Below are positions 42,867 to 51,284 of a DNA stretch of 64,000 nt, piece by piece. A program made the position numbers and the translations under genes. Each line of letters begins with the position of its first letter. Position 1 is the first letter of the stretch. The notes beneath the pieces were generated by a model. That model did no database searches. It saw only the letters and a program-made list of their open reading frames with translations, and had not been told where the DNA came from. This DNA is from Ezakiella massiliensis (lineage in GTDB: Bacteria; Bacillota; Clostridia; Tissierellales; Peptoniphilaceae), in the NCBI RefSeq assembly GCF_900120165.1, contig NZ_LT635475.1, positions 806,001 to 870,000 of the forward strand. Direction: 5' to 3'.

Positions 42867-42887
42867 GTGTCCTCCTTAAAATTTATC

Positions 42888-44204
42888 TTAAGCCAATTTT
42901 ATCATAAAGATAAAATTCCCGTCTTCCTTCTTGACCTGGTAGTCGATTTTGTAATTGTCAAGTAAGTTTTTTACAATGTAAAGTCCCAGGCCATTGCTGT
43001 TTTCCTTATTGAGGTCAAAGTTAATATCAAAAATCTTGTCCACATCCAAGGCCTCCAGATTTGAAGCGGAGTTTTCGATGTAGAGCCAGTTTCCCCTTAC
43101 CCCTATACTAATGATACCATTTTCGTCGGTATATTTAACAGCATTTGAAAGTAAATTCGATAAAATAATTTTTAAAGCGGTCTTTCCTATATAAATTTTT
43201 TCGTCTGCTAAGTCCTTTGTAATTTTTATATTCTTTTGACTGGCCATGACAGAGTATTTTTTCAAAAGGTCTGCCAGGACGTCGTTAACAAGTATGACTT
43301 CCTCGTCGTTTTTCAAATTTTCCAAGGAGGAGACGGACAAAATCTGCGTAACATTTGCAGTCAGTCCGTCGACTATATCAATACATTCATCGATATAGGT
43401 ATCCCTATCCTTGTACTTGCCGATATTGTACTTCATATTCTCCAGGATAATCTTCATGCTAGCTAGAGGGGTTTTAAGCTCATGAGAAGATCCCTTTAGA
43501 AAGTCGTACTTGAGTCTTTCTAATTTAATAATTTCTTTGTTTTTTATTTCCAAGTCGTCAATGGACTTCAAAAGCGTGGTGTATAAGTCGTTGATTTGCT
43601 CCTTTAAGTCGCCAATTTCATCCCTTGTGTCAACTTCTAAAATGGCCTCCTTGTCCAGAGCCATCATCTTGTCGGTCACGTTTTTAATCTCAGTGACGTT
43701 ATTCTTTATGACCTTGGCGTAAACAAGAGAAACGACAACTGATAATAAAAATGACAGTAGCAATGTGTAAGGCAAAAATTTTAGGCTCAGGTCCTTGGCC
43801 TCTTTTTTTACATCGGCCGTAGAAATAAATTGAAGGAAAAGATCTTGGCCATCGTTCAATTTTATCCCCCGCTCTTCAATAATGAGAGAATTGGTGTCCG
43901 AGTTCATGTCGATCATTACATTGCCTTCGATCTTGATTGCGTCGTCCGCCATAGCCTCTATTATATGAGCCTTGACCTCGCTGGACCTGGAATAGAGGTC
44001 TATAATTTCCTCGACCTCGGCCATGTTCTTGTCATCTAAACTCTCAGCCATCTGATCAGCAATGGTCCGCACTTCATTTTTACGTTTCTCCAAATAGGTT
44101 TTTGGGAAAATTAAAAACACCAGAAAGTGGACCAAGAGGACTACAAGGGCCAGGACAGAAAATATTTGTATGAACATTTTTGGAAATATTTTTAAGTTTT
44201 TCAT
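42888..44204 (-). CDS. Sensor histidine kinase
   Basis: 438 aa: two spans (IFSVLALVVLLVHFLVFLIF; LPYTLLLSFLLSVVVSLVYA) flank a ~120-residue extracellular sensor, then a HAMP-like linker, HisKA with GSSHELKTPLASMK (phospho-His near residue 245) and a HATPase with LLSNAVKYTDENG and NGLGLYI. Overlaps the regulator's stop (ATGA), so they form one signalling pair. The signal is unknown. Confidence 0.88.
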   Translation of the reverse strand: MKNLKIFPKMFIQIFSVLALVVLLVHFLVFLIFPKTYLEKRKNEVRTIADQMAESLDDKNMAEVEEIIDLYSRSSEVKAHIIEAMADDAIKIEGNVMIDMNSDTNSLIIEERGIKLNDGQDLFLQFISTADVKKEAKDLSLKFLPYTLLLSFLLSVVVSLVYAKVIKNNVTEIKNVTDKMMALDKEAILEVDTRDEIGDLKEQINDLYTTLLKSIDDLEIKNKEIIKLERLKYDFLKGSSHELKTPLASMKIILENMKYNIGKYKDRDTYIDECIDIVDGLTANVTQILSVSSLENLKNDEEVILVNDVLADLLKKYSVMASQKNIKITKDLADEKIYIGKTALKIILSNLLSNAVKYTDENGIISIGVRGNWLYIENSASNLEALDVDKIFDINFDLNKENSNGLGLYIVKNLLDNYKIDYQVKKEDGNFIFMIKLA

Positions 44205-44854
44205 TTTCTCTCCAACTTGTAGCCCACATTTCTAACTGTGGATATGCAATCTAAATCGAGTTTCTTTCTGATTTCTTTTATATAAACGTCAATTACCCGG
44301 TCATAGGGGATTTCGTCGGATTCCTTCCACACAGCGTCAATGATCTGCATGCGGGTCAGGACCCGGCCCTCGTTTTCGAGTAAATATTTTAAAATCTCCA
44401 GCTCCTTGGGGTTGGCGTTTACGTCTTCGCCATTGATCCTTGCAGTGTAAGATGTGAAGTCGACCTCTGTATCCTTGTACTTAAAAGTCTCCCTTTGCCC
44501 GTAGTGCTTTTTAATAAGCGAATCTACCCGAGCCTTTAAGACAGGCAAGGAAAAAGGTTTTTCGATATAGCCATCAGCCAGGTTTGTAAAGGCGTCGATC
44601 TTGTATTCTTCGTCAGAAAAAGCGGTCAAAATTAAAACTGGCAGGTCGCTTTTTTCTCTGACCCTCCTCAAAACCTCCAGGCCATTTATATAGGGGATTT
44701 GTATATCCAAAATTATTAGTTTTATATCAGAATCAAATTTCTCCAAGGCCTCCCTGCCGTCCTTTGCTTCCACGGTTTGGTAATTAAAAGCCTTGAGGTA
44801 TTCACTTATCCCTTCTCTAATGACTGTGTCGTCTTCAACAATTAACACTCGCAT
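44201..44854 (-). CDS. OmpR-family response regulator
   Basis: 217 aa: receiver domain with DD near the start (IVEDDTV), phospho-Asp in LIILDIQIPYINGLEVL, and Lys in YIEKPFSLPVL; C-terminal winged helix with NPKELEILKYLLENEGRVLTRMQIIDAVW and RVIDVYIKEIRKKL. Partner of the kinase that follows. Start after AAGGAGA. Confidence 0.9.
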   Translation of the reverse strand: MRVLIVEDDTVIREGISEYLKAFNYQTVEAKDGREALEKFDSDIKLIILDIQIPYINGLEVLRRVREKSDLPVLILTAFSDEEYKIDAFTNLADGYIEKPFSLPVLKARVDSLIKKHYGQRETFKYKDTEVDFTSYTARINGEDVNANPKELEILKYLLENEGRVLTRMQIIDAVWKESDEIPYDRVIDVYIKEIRKKLDLDCISTVRNVGYKLERK

Positions 44855-44914
44855 AAAATCTCCTTAATATTAATTCTCTGACACGAGATATGATAGCCAA
44901 TCGATCAATTTCTT

Positions 44915-44940
44915 GGCGACCATTTCAGGATCGCCGCTAC
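44915..44940 (-). repeat. REP-like hairpin in an 8-bp outer stem
   Basis: GGCGACCATTTCAGGATCGCC-GCTAC, enclosed by TCAATTTC (44905-44912) and GAAATTGA (44943-44950). At 5478-5524 the matching stem has a different, still paired sequence. Confidence 0.7.
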
Positions 44941-44956
44941 GTGAAATTGACCTTTT

Positions 44957-44998
44957 GGGCAGGGCTGCAAGGATCGCCCCTACATGGCCGATTAAAAT
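44957..44998 (-). repeat. GC-rich GTAG hairpin with CCGATTAAAATTT arm
   Basis: GGGCAGGGCTGCAAGGATC-GCCC then CTACATGG and CCGATTAAAATTTTTT; the same tail follows the hairpin next to the IS at 37342. Confidence 0.55.
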
Positions 44999-45027
44999 TT
45001 TTTCGCAAGAATGTCGCGATTTAGACC

Positions 45028-45942
45028 CTAAATTTGCTTACCAGCTAATTCATTTTTTTCTAATTCAGGCTTATTAATTCCAAATTGAATTGCATTAACT
45101 GGACAGGCATTCTTACAGCGGCCGCATCTAATACATTCCAAATGATTGCAATTTTGCACTGGATCTATATTCATCTGGCAAACCTTCTTGCAACGGCCAC
45201 AATTGATGCACTTGTGGTGGTCTAATCTGTAACGGAAAACTGAAATCGGATTAAAAATCGAATAGAGGGCACCAAGTGGGCAGATGTACTTGCAAAATGG
45301 TCTATAAATTATAATTGATAACAAAATCGTAAGGGCTAAAATCAAACCCTTCCAATAGTACAAAAATCCGATGGCCCCTCTCATGGTCTTATTTAAAAGT
45401 ACCAGAGGAATCCCGCCTTCCAGCATGCCCACTGGGCAAATTAGCTTGCAGAAAAATGGGGACCCTTGGCCCAAAATATCCACCACAAACATAGGTAATA
45501 TTATAACAAAAATTGCCAGTATAAAATACTTGAGCTTTCTCAAATGCTTGTCGAACTTAAAAGTGTCGATCTTCTTAAAAAATGGAATCTTGTGCAAGAG
45601 GTCTTGGACCAATCCAAAAGGACAAAGATATCCGCACACAAAGCGGCCGATTAAAGCCCCAATAAAAAATATAAAGCCTACTACATAAAAGGAAAACTTG
45701 TAATTTGAGTTTCCCAAAACCGCTTGAAGGGCGCCTATAGGACAAGAGCCCTTGGCACCTGGGCAGGAATAGCAGTTCATGCCTGGCACGCAAAGCTTCT
45801 TCCACTCTCCCCCGTAAATCTTCCCCGTCTTGAAACCCTGGAAGTAAGAGTTTGTAAGTAAAAACCATGAAGTCTGGAGGAAGTGCCTGACCCAGTCCAT
45901 GGCCAAATAAAACTTGGCCTTGCCAACTTTAAATATATTCAT
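45028..45942 (-). CDS. NapH-like polyferredoxin membrane protein
   Basis: 304 aa with four or five spans and several cysteine clusters: CYSCPGAKGSCPIGAL, CGYLCPFG, CKLICPVG, CKYICPLG, and two C-terminal 4Fe-4S sites CINCGRCKKVC and CIRCGRCKNACP. Such proteins pass electrons across the membrane. Start set at ATG 45940-45942, four bases after the CXXC mini-protein; a TTG at 45954 overlapping its stop is also possible. Third gene of the TlpA-CXXC-ferredoxin operon. Confidence 0.83.
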   Translation of the reverse strand: MNIFKVGKAKFYLAMDWVRHFLQTSWFLLTNSYFQGFKTGKIYGGEWKKLCVPGMNCYSCPGAKGSCPIGALQAVLGNSNYKFSFYVVGFIFFIGALIGRFVCGYLCPFGLVQDLLHKIPFFKKIDTFKFDKHLRKLKYFILAIFVIILPMFVVDILGQGSPFFCKLICPVGMLEGGIPLVLLNKTMRGAIGFLYYWKGLILALTILLSIIIYRPFCKYICPLGALYSIFNPISVFRYRLDHHKCINCGRCKKVCQMNIDPVQNCNHLECIRCGRCKNACPVNAIQFGINKPELEKNELAGKQI

Positions 45943-45946
45943 AAAT

Positions 45947-46099
45947 CTAGCCAATTCCTATACACTCCATGCAAATCCTGATAGCCTTTTCAAGAACCAC
46001 CCTGACCTCGCCGTTTTGTGTCCCGTAAAAAATCATGGCTGCGGACAAAACGACCAGGGCCCAGGGTAGGGCCCGGCTGTTTAAAATCTTTTCTTTCAT
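45947..46099 (-). CDS. CD1871A-family CXXC mini-protein
   Basis: 50 aa, starting MKEKILNSRALPWALVVLSA at ATG 46097-46099 and ending with IRICMECIGIG. One membrane span (ALVVLSAAMIFYG) and a C-terminal CMEC motif match the CXXC-containing CD1871A family of Clostridia, which occurs beside ferredoxin and thioredoxin-like genes, as here. It is too short for most ORF filters. The stop (TAG) is four bases before the next ATG. Confidence 0.82.
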   Translation of the reverse strand: MKEKILNSRALPWALVVLSAAMIFYGTQNGEVRVVLEKAIRICMECIGIG

Positions 46100-46109
46100 T
46101 ATTATGTCC

Positions 46110-47306
46110 TTATTTGTTCCTAATTTTTGCTAGCTCGTCTTCGATAACTTTCTTCCAGCCTTCAGCAGTTCTGGAACCTGAGTAAGTTTCGCCAACGATA
46201 TTGCCTTCCTTGTCGACAAAGAATGTTTCAGGTAGGGCTTGGATGCCGTTTAATCTGCCGTTGAAATTGGTCTTGTCTGGCATCAAGAATGGATAAGAAG
46301 CCTTGGTCTTTTCTTGAATTAATTTTGATTTTTCAATGGCTTCTGCATTTTCTCCCCTATCGTCAACTGTGTCTGTTACAACGCCAACGATGTTTACACC
46401 CTTGTCCTTCATTTCTTTATAAACCTTTTCTAGGTCAGGAATTTCCTTAACGCAAGCTGTGCACCAGGTTGCAAAAACATTTACCATTGTGAGTTCATAG
46501 TCGCCAAAGTCTTCGATGTCAAAGTCCTTGCCATTGATGTCCTTGGTCTTTAGATTTTTTAAATCCTTGGCAGAACTGTTGTCCAAAATTTGGTCGCCTT
46601 GGAGGTCTGTTTTTTCTGCTAGGACAAAACCATTTTCAGGACGGTCTTTTTTGTCGATCACTTGAACATTTGTATTTTTAAATTCCTTCAAAATTTCGTC
46701 GTCTGTCTTTTCATTTGTGGATAGGTAGTATTCGTATTCGCCATCCTTGCTTGTGCCAATCAATTCGTGCTTGTCGCACTTGGTGATTTTGGAAATTTCT
46801 TCTTGGCTGGTGCCTTTTTTAAACATTGAAATGGTTCCCAGTCTTTCTAGGCTTTGAATCCAATTCATAAAGCCGTCGCCCATTTGAGGAACTTCTGCAT
46901 TTCTTTGCTCTTCAGTCAAACGATCAAAAGTTAGCATGGCGTATTTTAATTCTTGGTCCAAAGGACTTTGGTCGTCCAGCATGGCAACTTCCTTGTTTAC
47001 CATGGCCTTTTTGAATTCATCGGTCAGCTTAAAATTTAGGCCCATAAATTCGTAGACGTATTCGTCCTTGGCCCCAATTGTGTAATCAGCTGGTTTAAAA
47101 GTTGCTGATGGGGTATCCTTGGTTGGGTCAGTCATGCCAGCTTCTTCAGCGCTCACTGATTCAGTGCCCTCTTCTAGACCCTTGCCGTCTTCGATCATTG
47201 GCATGTCGTTGTTTTTTGCCTTGTCAGCCTTATTGCATGCCACAGCTCCAAAGGCCATTGTAAGTATAAGTAAAACACTTATCATTTTTAAAATATTATT
47301 TCTCAT
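46110..47306 (-). CDS. TlpA/ResA-like thioredoxin-fold lipoprotein
   Basis: 398 aa. Signal peptide with lipobox (AFGAVACNK), an unassigned ~200-residue N-terminal part, then a TlpA-like thioredoxin domain with FATWCTACVKEIPDLEKVY (CTAC near residue 281), VGVVTDTVDDRG, and cis-proline region ALPETFFVDKEG. It likely reduces or exchanges disulfides outside the membrane, fed with electrons by the two membrane proteins downstream (inference from context). Start after AGGAGGAAAAA. Confidence 0.85.
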   Translation of the reverse strand: MRNNILKMISVLLILTMAFGAVACNKADKAKNNDMPMIEDGKGLEEGTESVSAEEAGMTDPTKDTPSATFKPADYTIGAKDEYVYEFMGLNFKLTDEFKKAMVNKEVAMLDDQSPLDQELKYAMLTFDRLTEEQRNAEVPQMGDGFMNWIQSLERLGTISMFKKGTSQEEISKITKCDKHELIGTSKDGEYEYYLSTNEKTDDEILKEFKNTNVQVIDKKDRPENGFVLAEKTDLQGDQILDNSSAKDLKNLKTKDINGKDFDIEDFGDYELTMVNVFATWCTACVKEIPDLEKVYKEMKDKGVNIVGVVTDTVDDRGENAEAIEKSKLIQEKTKASYPFLMPDKTNFNGRLNGIQALPETFFVDKEGNIVGETYSGSRTAEGWKKVIEDELAKIRNK

Positions 47307-47524
47307 AAATTTTTCCTCCTAATATTTTTTCTCTTTCAAATTTAAATTAATTATCGGTCAGAGACCATATCTCCTCCCAACAAAACCTATGATACAATAG
47401 ATTTATGAAATGAATATGAAATTAGAAAAATATTTTTTTATTTTTTCAAAAAAATTTATAACTTTTGTCGGCCGCAAATCTCTTGGCCAAATCCACGGCC
47501 GTGTCTAAGTCTTTTCCTACTTGC
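47307..47524 (-). promoter_or_regulatory. ~215-nt leader of the redox operon
   Basis: Between the promoter and the TlpA-like gene. Minus strand contains CGGCCG...CGGCCG enclosing TTGGCCAA, and GAGA-TATG-TCTC-type pairing near 47365. A short frame reading VDLAKRFAADKSYKFF occurs but would be leaderless. It may be a regulatory RNA; no riboswitch class recognised. Confidence 0.4.
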
Positions 47525-47553
47525 ATTATATGTATAAAAAAAATAATTGTCAA
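47525..47553 (-). promoter_or_regulatory. Sigma-A promoter of the redox operon
   Basis: Perfect TTGACA (47548-47553) and TATAAT (47525-47530), 17-bp spacer, minus strand. Confidence 0.9.
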
Positions 47554-47555
47554 CA

Positions 47556-47584
47556 CAAAAAAATCCAGGTCAAAAAACCTGGAT
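47556..47584 (-). terminator. Terminator of the C39-like lipoprotein gene
   Basis: ATCCAGGT-TTTTTG-ACCTGGAT followed by seven T on the minus strand. Confidence 0.88.
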
Positions 47585-47610
47585 CTTTCTTATTATATAG
47601 CTTATATATT

Positions 47611-48762
47611 TTATTTTCCTGCCGGGTAGATTGAGAAAACTGTCATATACCAGTTTTTGATAGCTTGGTCAACTTCGCGAGCTGCGTACAGTCTGTCCTT
47701 GCCCATTGGTTCGTTGGTATCTGGATAATATTTATCCCAACCATTTGGATCGTAAACTTCAAAATAGAGTTCGCCGTTTATAACCTTGTAGCCCTTGATG
47801 AGGAAGAAGTGACCACCGTCAAAGCCGTAGAACCTGCCAAAATTGTTGGATTCAGGCTTGGTGTTTTCCTTGATTTCCTTCATGATGGCGCAAACATAAA
47901 CGATGTTGCCCTTGTCGATTTCATCTGTAATAAGTTCTGGATATTTGTAGAATACGTCGTCGTAGTGGACGTCGTGAGCCTTGAAATAATCTTCAACAAT
48001 ATTTGTGCTCCACCATTGGCCGTCGTTTGGAACTTCGTTTCTGCAGGATTCACCTGTGGCTGTGGAATTTGGATCCAACCATTTTAAAACCATACCCATG
48101 GATGTTGGTCCGCAGTTACCTTCATTGTATTCGCCTGTGTGGGCTTGGTCTTCGTACCAATCGTAGTCGCGGTTGTTGTGAGCTTCCATTTGCTTTTTAT
48201 CAGGCACAGCAAAGACGACTTCATCCTTGTTAGCACCTTCGAGCTTGAAGTCGAAAAATTCCATGGCGTCGTTAACTTCTAAGAAGTAAAAGCCTTTTAG
48301 GAATCCAACCCTATAATTTTCGCTCTTCTTGTCCAAACGGAGTTCGTATTCATCAAATTCCACTTGGCTGAGGTCCAGCTTGGAAACGGACTTTTTATTG
48401 TGGTTGAACTCGCCTTCCTTCATGGCAATGCGTTTGTTCTTGTCATTGGCCTTGATGGAAAACCTGTGTATAGATGGGGCTAGAAATTCTGAGAATTCGT
48501 CCAGCCTAATATATTTTTGCCCATCGTCAAAAGAGTAGAGATTCAAAGTTGAATCGCGCATGGCAAATTTCAATTCGTCAGCTTCGATAGCAGGTTTTGC
48601 CTCTTCAGCTGGCTGATCTTTTTCTTCTGTTTTTTCTGTTGTTTCTGCATTTTCTACTGGAGCCTTAGGCTCTTCAGTTTTTTCTGCAGGTTTTTTGGAG
48701 CAAGCTGTCATAAGTGACAAAGCAAGAGCCAAAATTACTAGTAGTTTTTTTGTATTTTTCAT
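47611..48762 (-). CDS. Lipoprotein with C39-like peptidase domain
   Basis: 383 aa. Lipobox LMTACSKK, a Lys/Glu/Pro-rich spacer (residues ~25-60), a middle region, then a papain-like C39 domain with catalytic Cys in EGNCGPTSMGMVLKWL (near 222), His in GFDGGHFFLIKGY and Asp/Asn in VYDPNGWDKYY. Unlike transporter C39 domains it is free-standing and surface-anchored, so it may cleave extracellular peptides. It is 10 nt downstream of a small unknown gene. Confidence 0.82.
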   Translation of the reverse strand: MKNTKKLLVILALALSLMTACSKKPAEKTEEPKAPVENAETTEKTEEKDQPAEEAKPAIEADELKFAMRDSTLNLYSFDDGQKYIRLDEFSEFLAPSIHRFSIKANDKNKRIAMKEGEFNHNKKSVSKLDLSQVEFDEYELRLDKKSENYRVGFLKGFYFLEVNDAMEFFDFKLEGANKDEVVFAVPDKKQMEAHNNRDYDWYEDQAHTGEYNEGNCGPTSMGMVLKWLDPNSTATGESCRNEVPNDGQWWSTNIVEDYFKAHDVHYDDVFYKYPELITDEIDKGNIVYVCAIMKEIKENTKPESNNFGRFYGFDGGHFFLIKGYKVINGELYFEVYDPNGWDKYYPDTNEPMGKDRLYAAREVDQAIKNWYMTVFSIYPAGK

Positions 48763-48771
48763 TGTTCCTCC

Positions 48772-49167
48772 TTATAAATTCAATTTGAAATTATAAAATT
48801 GCATGGCTATTTGATTTAAAGCACTGACCACAAAAAGATCTGCAGTCTTATTAAGCTGGGTTATCAGCTCCTTCAAGTGGCTCAAAATGTGGTCTGTCAT
48901 AGCCATTATTTCTCCCACAAATTTCTCCCGTGACTGGGGCTTTGTGACTGTATATGGATAGTCAGAATAGCTGTCTATCTTGCTTAGGTCAAAGACCAAG
49001 TCATAGCCCTCGGTCCTTGCAATCTTAAAAGATTCCAAGATTGCCCTGTCCAAAATCCCTACAAATTCGCTTGTCAGGTCCTTGTCCAGGCCGCCTAAGG
49101 AAAATGTATTGTATTTTATTTTTACCAGAGAGTTAAAATACATCTCAAAAATTTCATTAATATTCAT
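48772..49167 (-). CDS. Uncharacterised 131-aa protein
   Basis: Helical soluble protein, MNINEIFEMYFNSLVKIKY through LNKTADLFVVSALNQIAMQFYNF. No family recognised. ATG at 49165-49167 follows AGAGGT; the longer frame starts inside the tRNA-side spacer without a ribosome site. Probably co-transcribed with the C39-like lipoprotein gene. Confidence 0.6.
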   Translation of the reverse strand: MNINEIFEMYFNSLVKIKYNTFSLGGLDKDLTSEFVGILDRAILESFKIARTEGYDLVFDLSKIDSYSDYPYTVTKPQSREKFVGEIMAMTDHILSHLKELITQLNKTADLFVVSALNQIAMQFYNFKLNL

Positions 49168-49205
49168 GTTACCTCTTTTGTTTTGTAATTTATTGCACAA
49201 AAAAA

Positions 49206-49282
<77 letters not shown>

Positions 49283-49331
49283 CCATTGGGTACTGTCATA
49301 TTATACTACATGGACATCAATTTTGCAAGTC

Positions 49332-50534
49332 TTATTTAAAAGAAGCTTTAATTTCCTTGGCCAAGTCCTTGAGTTCTTCCATATTTTCTTGGGATGCAGC
49401 TGAGGTTAAGACAACTGGATTGCCAACCTTTGTCATCTTTGATTTTTCTAAAATCTCATCAGCCATAGCTTCGGACCTGCCGCCCCATGAACCGTTTACG
49501 ATTGTAGAGTAGTTGCGTCCGCTGTAACCTGTCATCACAAGATCTCTTAAGAATGCATCCATCTTTGGATAGAGGACTGTGTTGTAGTTGATAGGCGTGA
49601 TTACCAGATTTGAAAGCCTATGGGCTTCTGAAATCATATAGGAAAAATCAGTATTACTTACATCATAAACCTTGATATTTTTTACACCTTCTTGGCTCAG
49701 ATAATATGCAAGAGCTTCAGCTGCAAGTATGGTGTTGCCGTACATGGTTGCGCAGACAATACAAACCCCATTTTCTTCTGGTTCATAGGCTGCCCACTTT
49801 TGGTATTTGTCTACAAAAGCCTTGATCTTTTCGCCATCGCAGTGGACTGGACCATGAAGAGGTAAAATCATTTTGACTTCAGCCAGGTCAATCTTCTTTA
49901 AGATATTAGCTGTATTTCTGCCAAACTTACCAACGATATTTATATAATAGCGTCTGGCTTCTGAGAAAAATTCTTCGTTCATGTCTATTAGGTCGCTTGT
50001 AATGTGGCCTTCGATTGCGCCAAATACACCAAAAGCATCAGCTGTAAATAGCTCGCCTTCTGAAGTTTGAACAAACATAACCTCTGGCCAGTGGACCATA
50101 GGAGCAAACTTAAAAGTAAGAGTCCTGGTGCCAATATCCATGGTTTCGCCGTCCTTAACCACGATCCTGTTATCATTGTCGGCCACGTGGAAAAATTGGT
50201 CTAAAAATTGGAAAGTCTTGGCATTTCCAATAATCTTGCACTTTGGATATTTTTGCATAACAATTGAAATTGCAGATGAGTGGTCAGGCTCCATGTGAGT
50301 GATGACCAAATAATCCAAATCTTCGCCGGCCAAAGCCCCTTCAAGATTTTCCATAAATTGTTCAATAAAGCAAGGGTCAACAGTATCAAAAAGTGTGTTA
50401 GTCTCGCCCTTGATTAGATATGAGTTGTAGCTGATTCCATTTGGAATTGGATACATATTTTCAAAACGCGAAATCCGTCTGTCATTTACACCAATCCTAA
50501 TTAAATCATCTGAAAGATTTTCATAAAAGTACAT
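49332..50534 (-). CDS. Flavodiiron protein (A-type flavoprotein)
   Basis: 400 aa. N-terminal metallo-beta-lactamase-like diiron domain with THMEPDHSS (His/Glu/Asp ligands), HWPEVMF, TADAFGVFG and LPLHGPVH; C-terminal flavodoxin domain with VCATMYGNTILAAEAL. Reduces oxygen or nitric oxide to water or nitrous oxide in anaerobes, taking electrons from rubredoxin or NADH systems. No fused rubredoxin. Single gene with its own promoter. Confidence 0.92.
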   Translation of the reverse strand: MYFYENLSDDLIRIGVNDRRISRFENMYPIPNGISYNSYLIKGETNTLFDTVDPCFIEQFMENLEGALAGEDLDYLVITHMEPDHSSAISIVMQKYPKCKIIGNAKTFQFLDQFFHVADNDNRIVVKDGETMDIGTRTLTFKFAPMVHWPEVMFVQTSEGELFTADAFGVFGAIEGHITSDLIDMNEEFFSEARRYYINIVGKFGRNTANILKKIDLAEVKMILPLHGPVHCDGEKIKAFVDKYQKWAAYEPEENGVCIVCATMYGNTILAAEALAYYLSQEGVKNIKVYDVSNTDFSYMISEAHRLSNLVITPINYNTVLYPKMDAFLRDLVMTGYSGRNYSTIVNGSWGGRSEAMADEILEKSKMTKVGNPVVLTSAASQENMEELKDLAKEIKASFK

Positions 50535-50568
50535 AAGCTCCTCCTATATAATAAATTCTCTTTCCCTT

Positions 50569-50597
50569 ATTTTACCAAATTTTAAAGGCAAATGCAA
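50569..50597 (-). promoter_or_regulatory. Promoter of the flavodiiron gene
   Basis: TTGCAT (50592-50597), 17 bp, TAAAAT (50569-50574) on the minus strand. Confidence 0.8.
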
Positions 50598-50621
50598 TTT
50601 TAAAATCAAAATGTGCCCAAC

Positions 50622-50643
50622 AAAAAAAGCCCCGTCGCGGGGC
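50622..50643 (-). terminator. Terminator of the small RNA gene
   Basis: GCCCCG-CGA-CGGGGC followed by seven T on the minus strand. Confidence 0.9.
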
Positions 50644-50765
50644 CTCTTTTGTTTGTTTGAGGAAGAACAAATACATTATTAAAAATGCATATGATCAAAA
50701 GGCACTATGTAGACAGCCGTCTTCAAACAAAAATTCGAAGACTTTTGTCACTACACATGTGACTA
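50622..50765 (-). ncRNA. Orphan small RNA gene, unassigned
   Basis: A ~140-nt transcription unit with no ORF: consensus promoter at 50772-50800, terminator GCCCCG-CGA-CGGGGC plus seven T (50622-50643). The 5' half folds into a rod: GTCTTC/GAAGAC (50719-50724 with 50737-50742), GACA/TGTC, and TGTAG/CTACA with CAC/GTG ends (50703-50761). A single-stranded linker joins it to the terminator. Not tmRNA, SRP or a full 6S RNA by size and motifs. Antisense or protein-binding sRNA is possible. Confidence 0.6.
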
Positions 50766-50771
50766 TGCAAT

Positions 50772-50800
50772 ATTTTATCAGATAAAAGCTCTTTTGTCAA
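50772..50800 (-). promoter_or_regulatory. Sigma-A promoter of the small RNA gene
   Basis: TTGACA (50795-50800), 17 bp, TAAAAT (50772-50777) on the minus strand, with no ORF between it and the terminator. Confidence 0.85.
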
Positions 50801-50908
50801 TAGCCCTTGCATATTATTATTTTTATGACGAAATTTCCTGCAAATAATTATGGATAGTATGACTAACAAAAATTAATGGACTATATATAGTAGTTTGCAA
50901 ATAAAAAC

Positions 50909-50942
50909 TCCGCCCTGGAGGGGACCAAGAGCGGAATTTTTT
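50909..50942. terminator. Terminator-like hairpin
   Basis: TCCGC...GCGGA around CCTGGAGGGG, T run on the plus side, GTTTTTA on the minus side. It may end the operon of 51285-53341. Confidence 0.5.
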
Positions 50943-50987
50943 CCTAGTGGATCTTATTTTTTAATCCTTCCTATATTTACTTTTTCA

Positions 50988-51274
50988 CAGCCAGGCATTT
51001 GTAAAATATTTTCGCATTTGCATTTTCAAAGTCTGTGCCTTCTCATTTGCAAATTATATTTACATTTGCAATTTCAAAGTCTGCAGCCAGGCATTTGCAA
51101 TTTATTTTTATATTTTTATTTCAAAATTTGCAGCTTCTCATTTGTAAAATATTTTTGCATTTGCGTTTTCAAAATCTGCTGACTCGCATTTGCAATTTAT
51201 TTTCGTATTTTAAATTTTAGAATCTGCGGCTAGGCATTTGCAATTTATTTTTGTATTTTTATTTTAAAAAGCTG
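50988..51274. repeat. Six 48-bp tandem repeats
   Basis: Six diverged units (48, 48, 47, 48, 48, 48 bp), each with a GGCATTTGCAATTTATTTT-like core and ending AAAGTCTG or AAAATCTG. They sit between the terminator-like hairpin and the stop of the DUF2871 gene. Alternating subtypes (CAGCCAGGCA vs TTCTCA starts) suggest an earlier ~96-bp unit. The open plus-strand frame over part of it has no ribosome site. Repeats are contiguous, so this is not CRISPR. Confidence 0.85.
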
Positions 51275-51284
51275 AGCCCTATAC

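Noticed and set aside
47440-47526. Short coding frame (VDLAKRFAADKSYKFF) in the redox-operon leader
   Set aside because: Its only ATG overlaps the -10 box, leaving no ribosome site; kept only as part of the leader.
50622-50765. 6S RNA, SRP RNA or tmRNA
   Set aside because: Too short for 6S and tmRNA, no central bubble of the right size, no SRP GGAA/AGCA loop and no tRNA-like end.
50895-51182. 95-codon plus-strand ORF over the tandem repeats
   Set aside because: No ribosome site, composition follows the AT-rich repeats, and it reads through a terminator-like hairpin.
50988-51274. CRISPR array
   Set aside because: Repeats are directly adjacent with no unique spacers, are diverged, and no cas gene is present.
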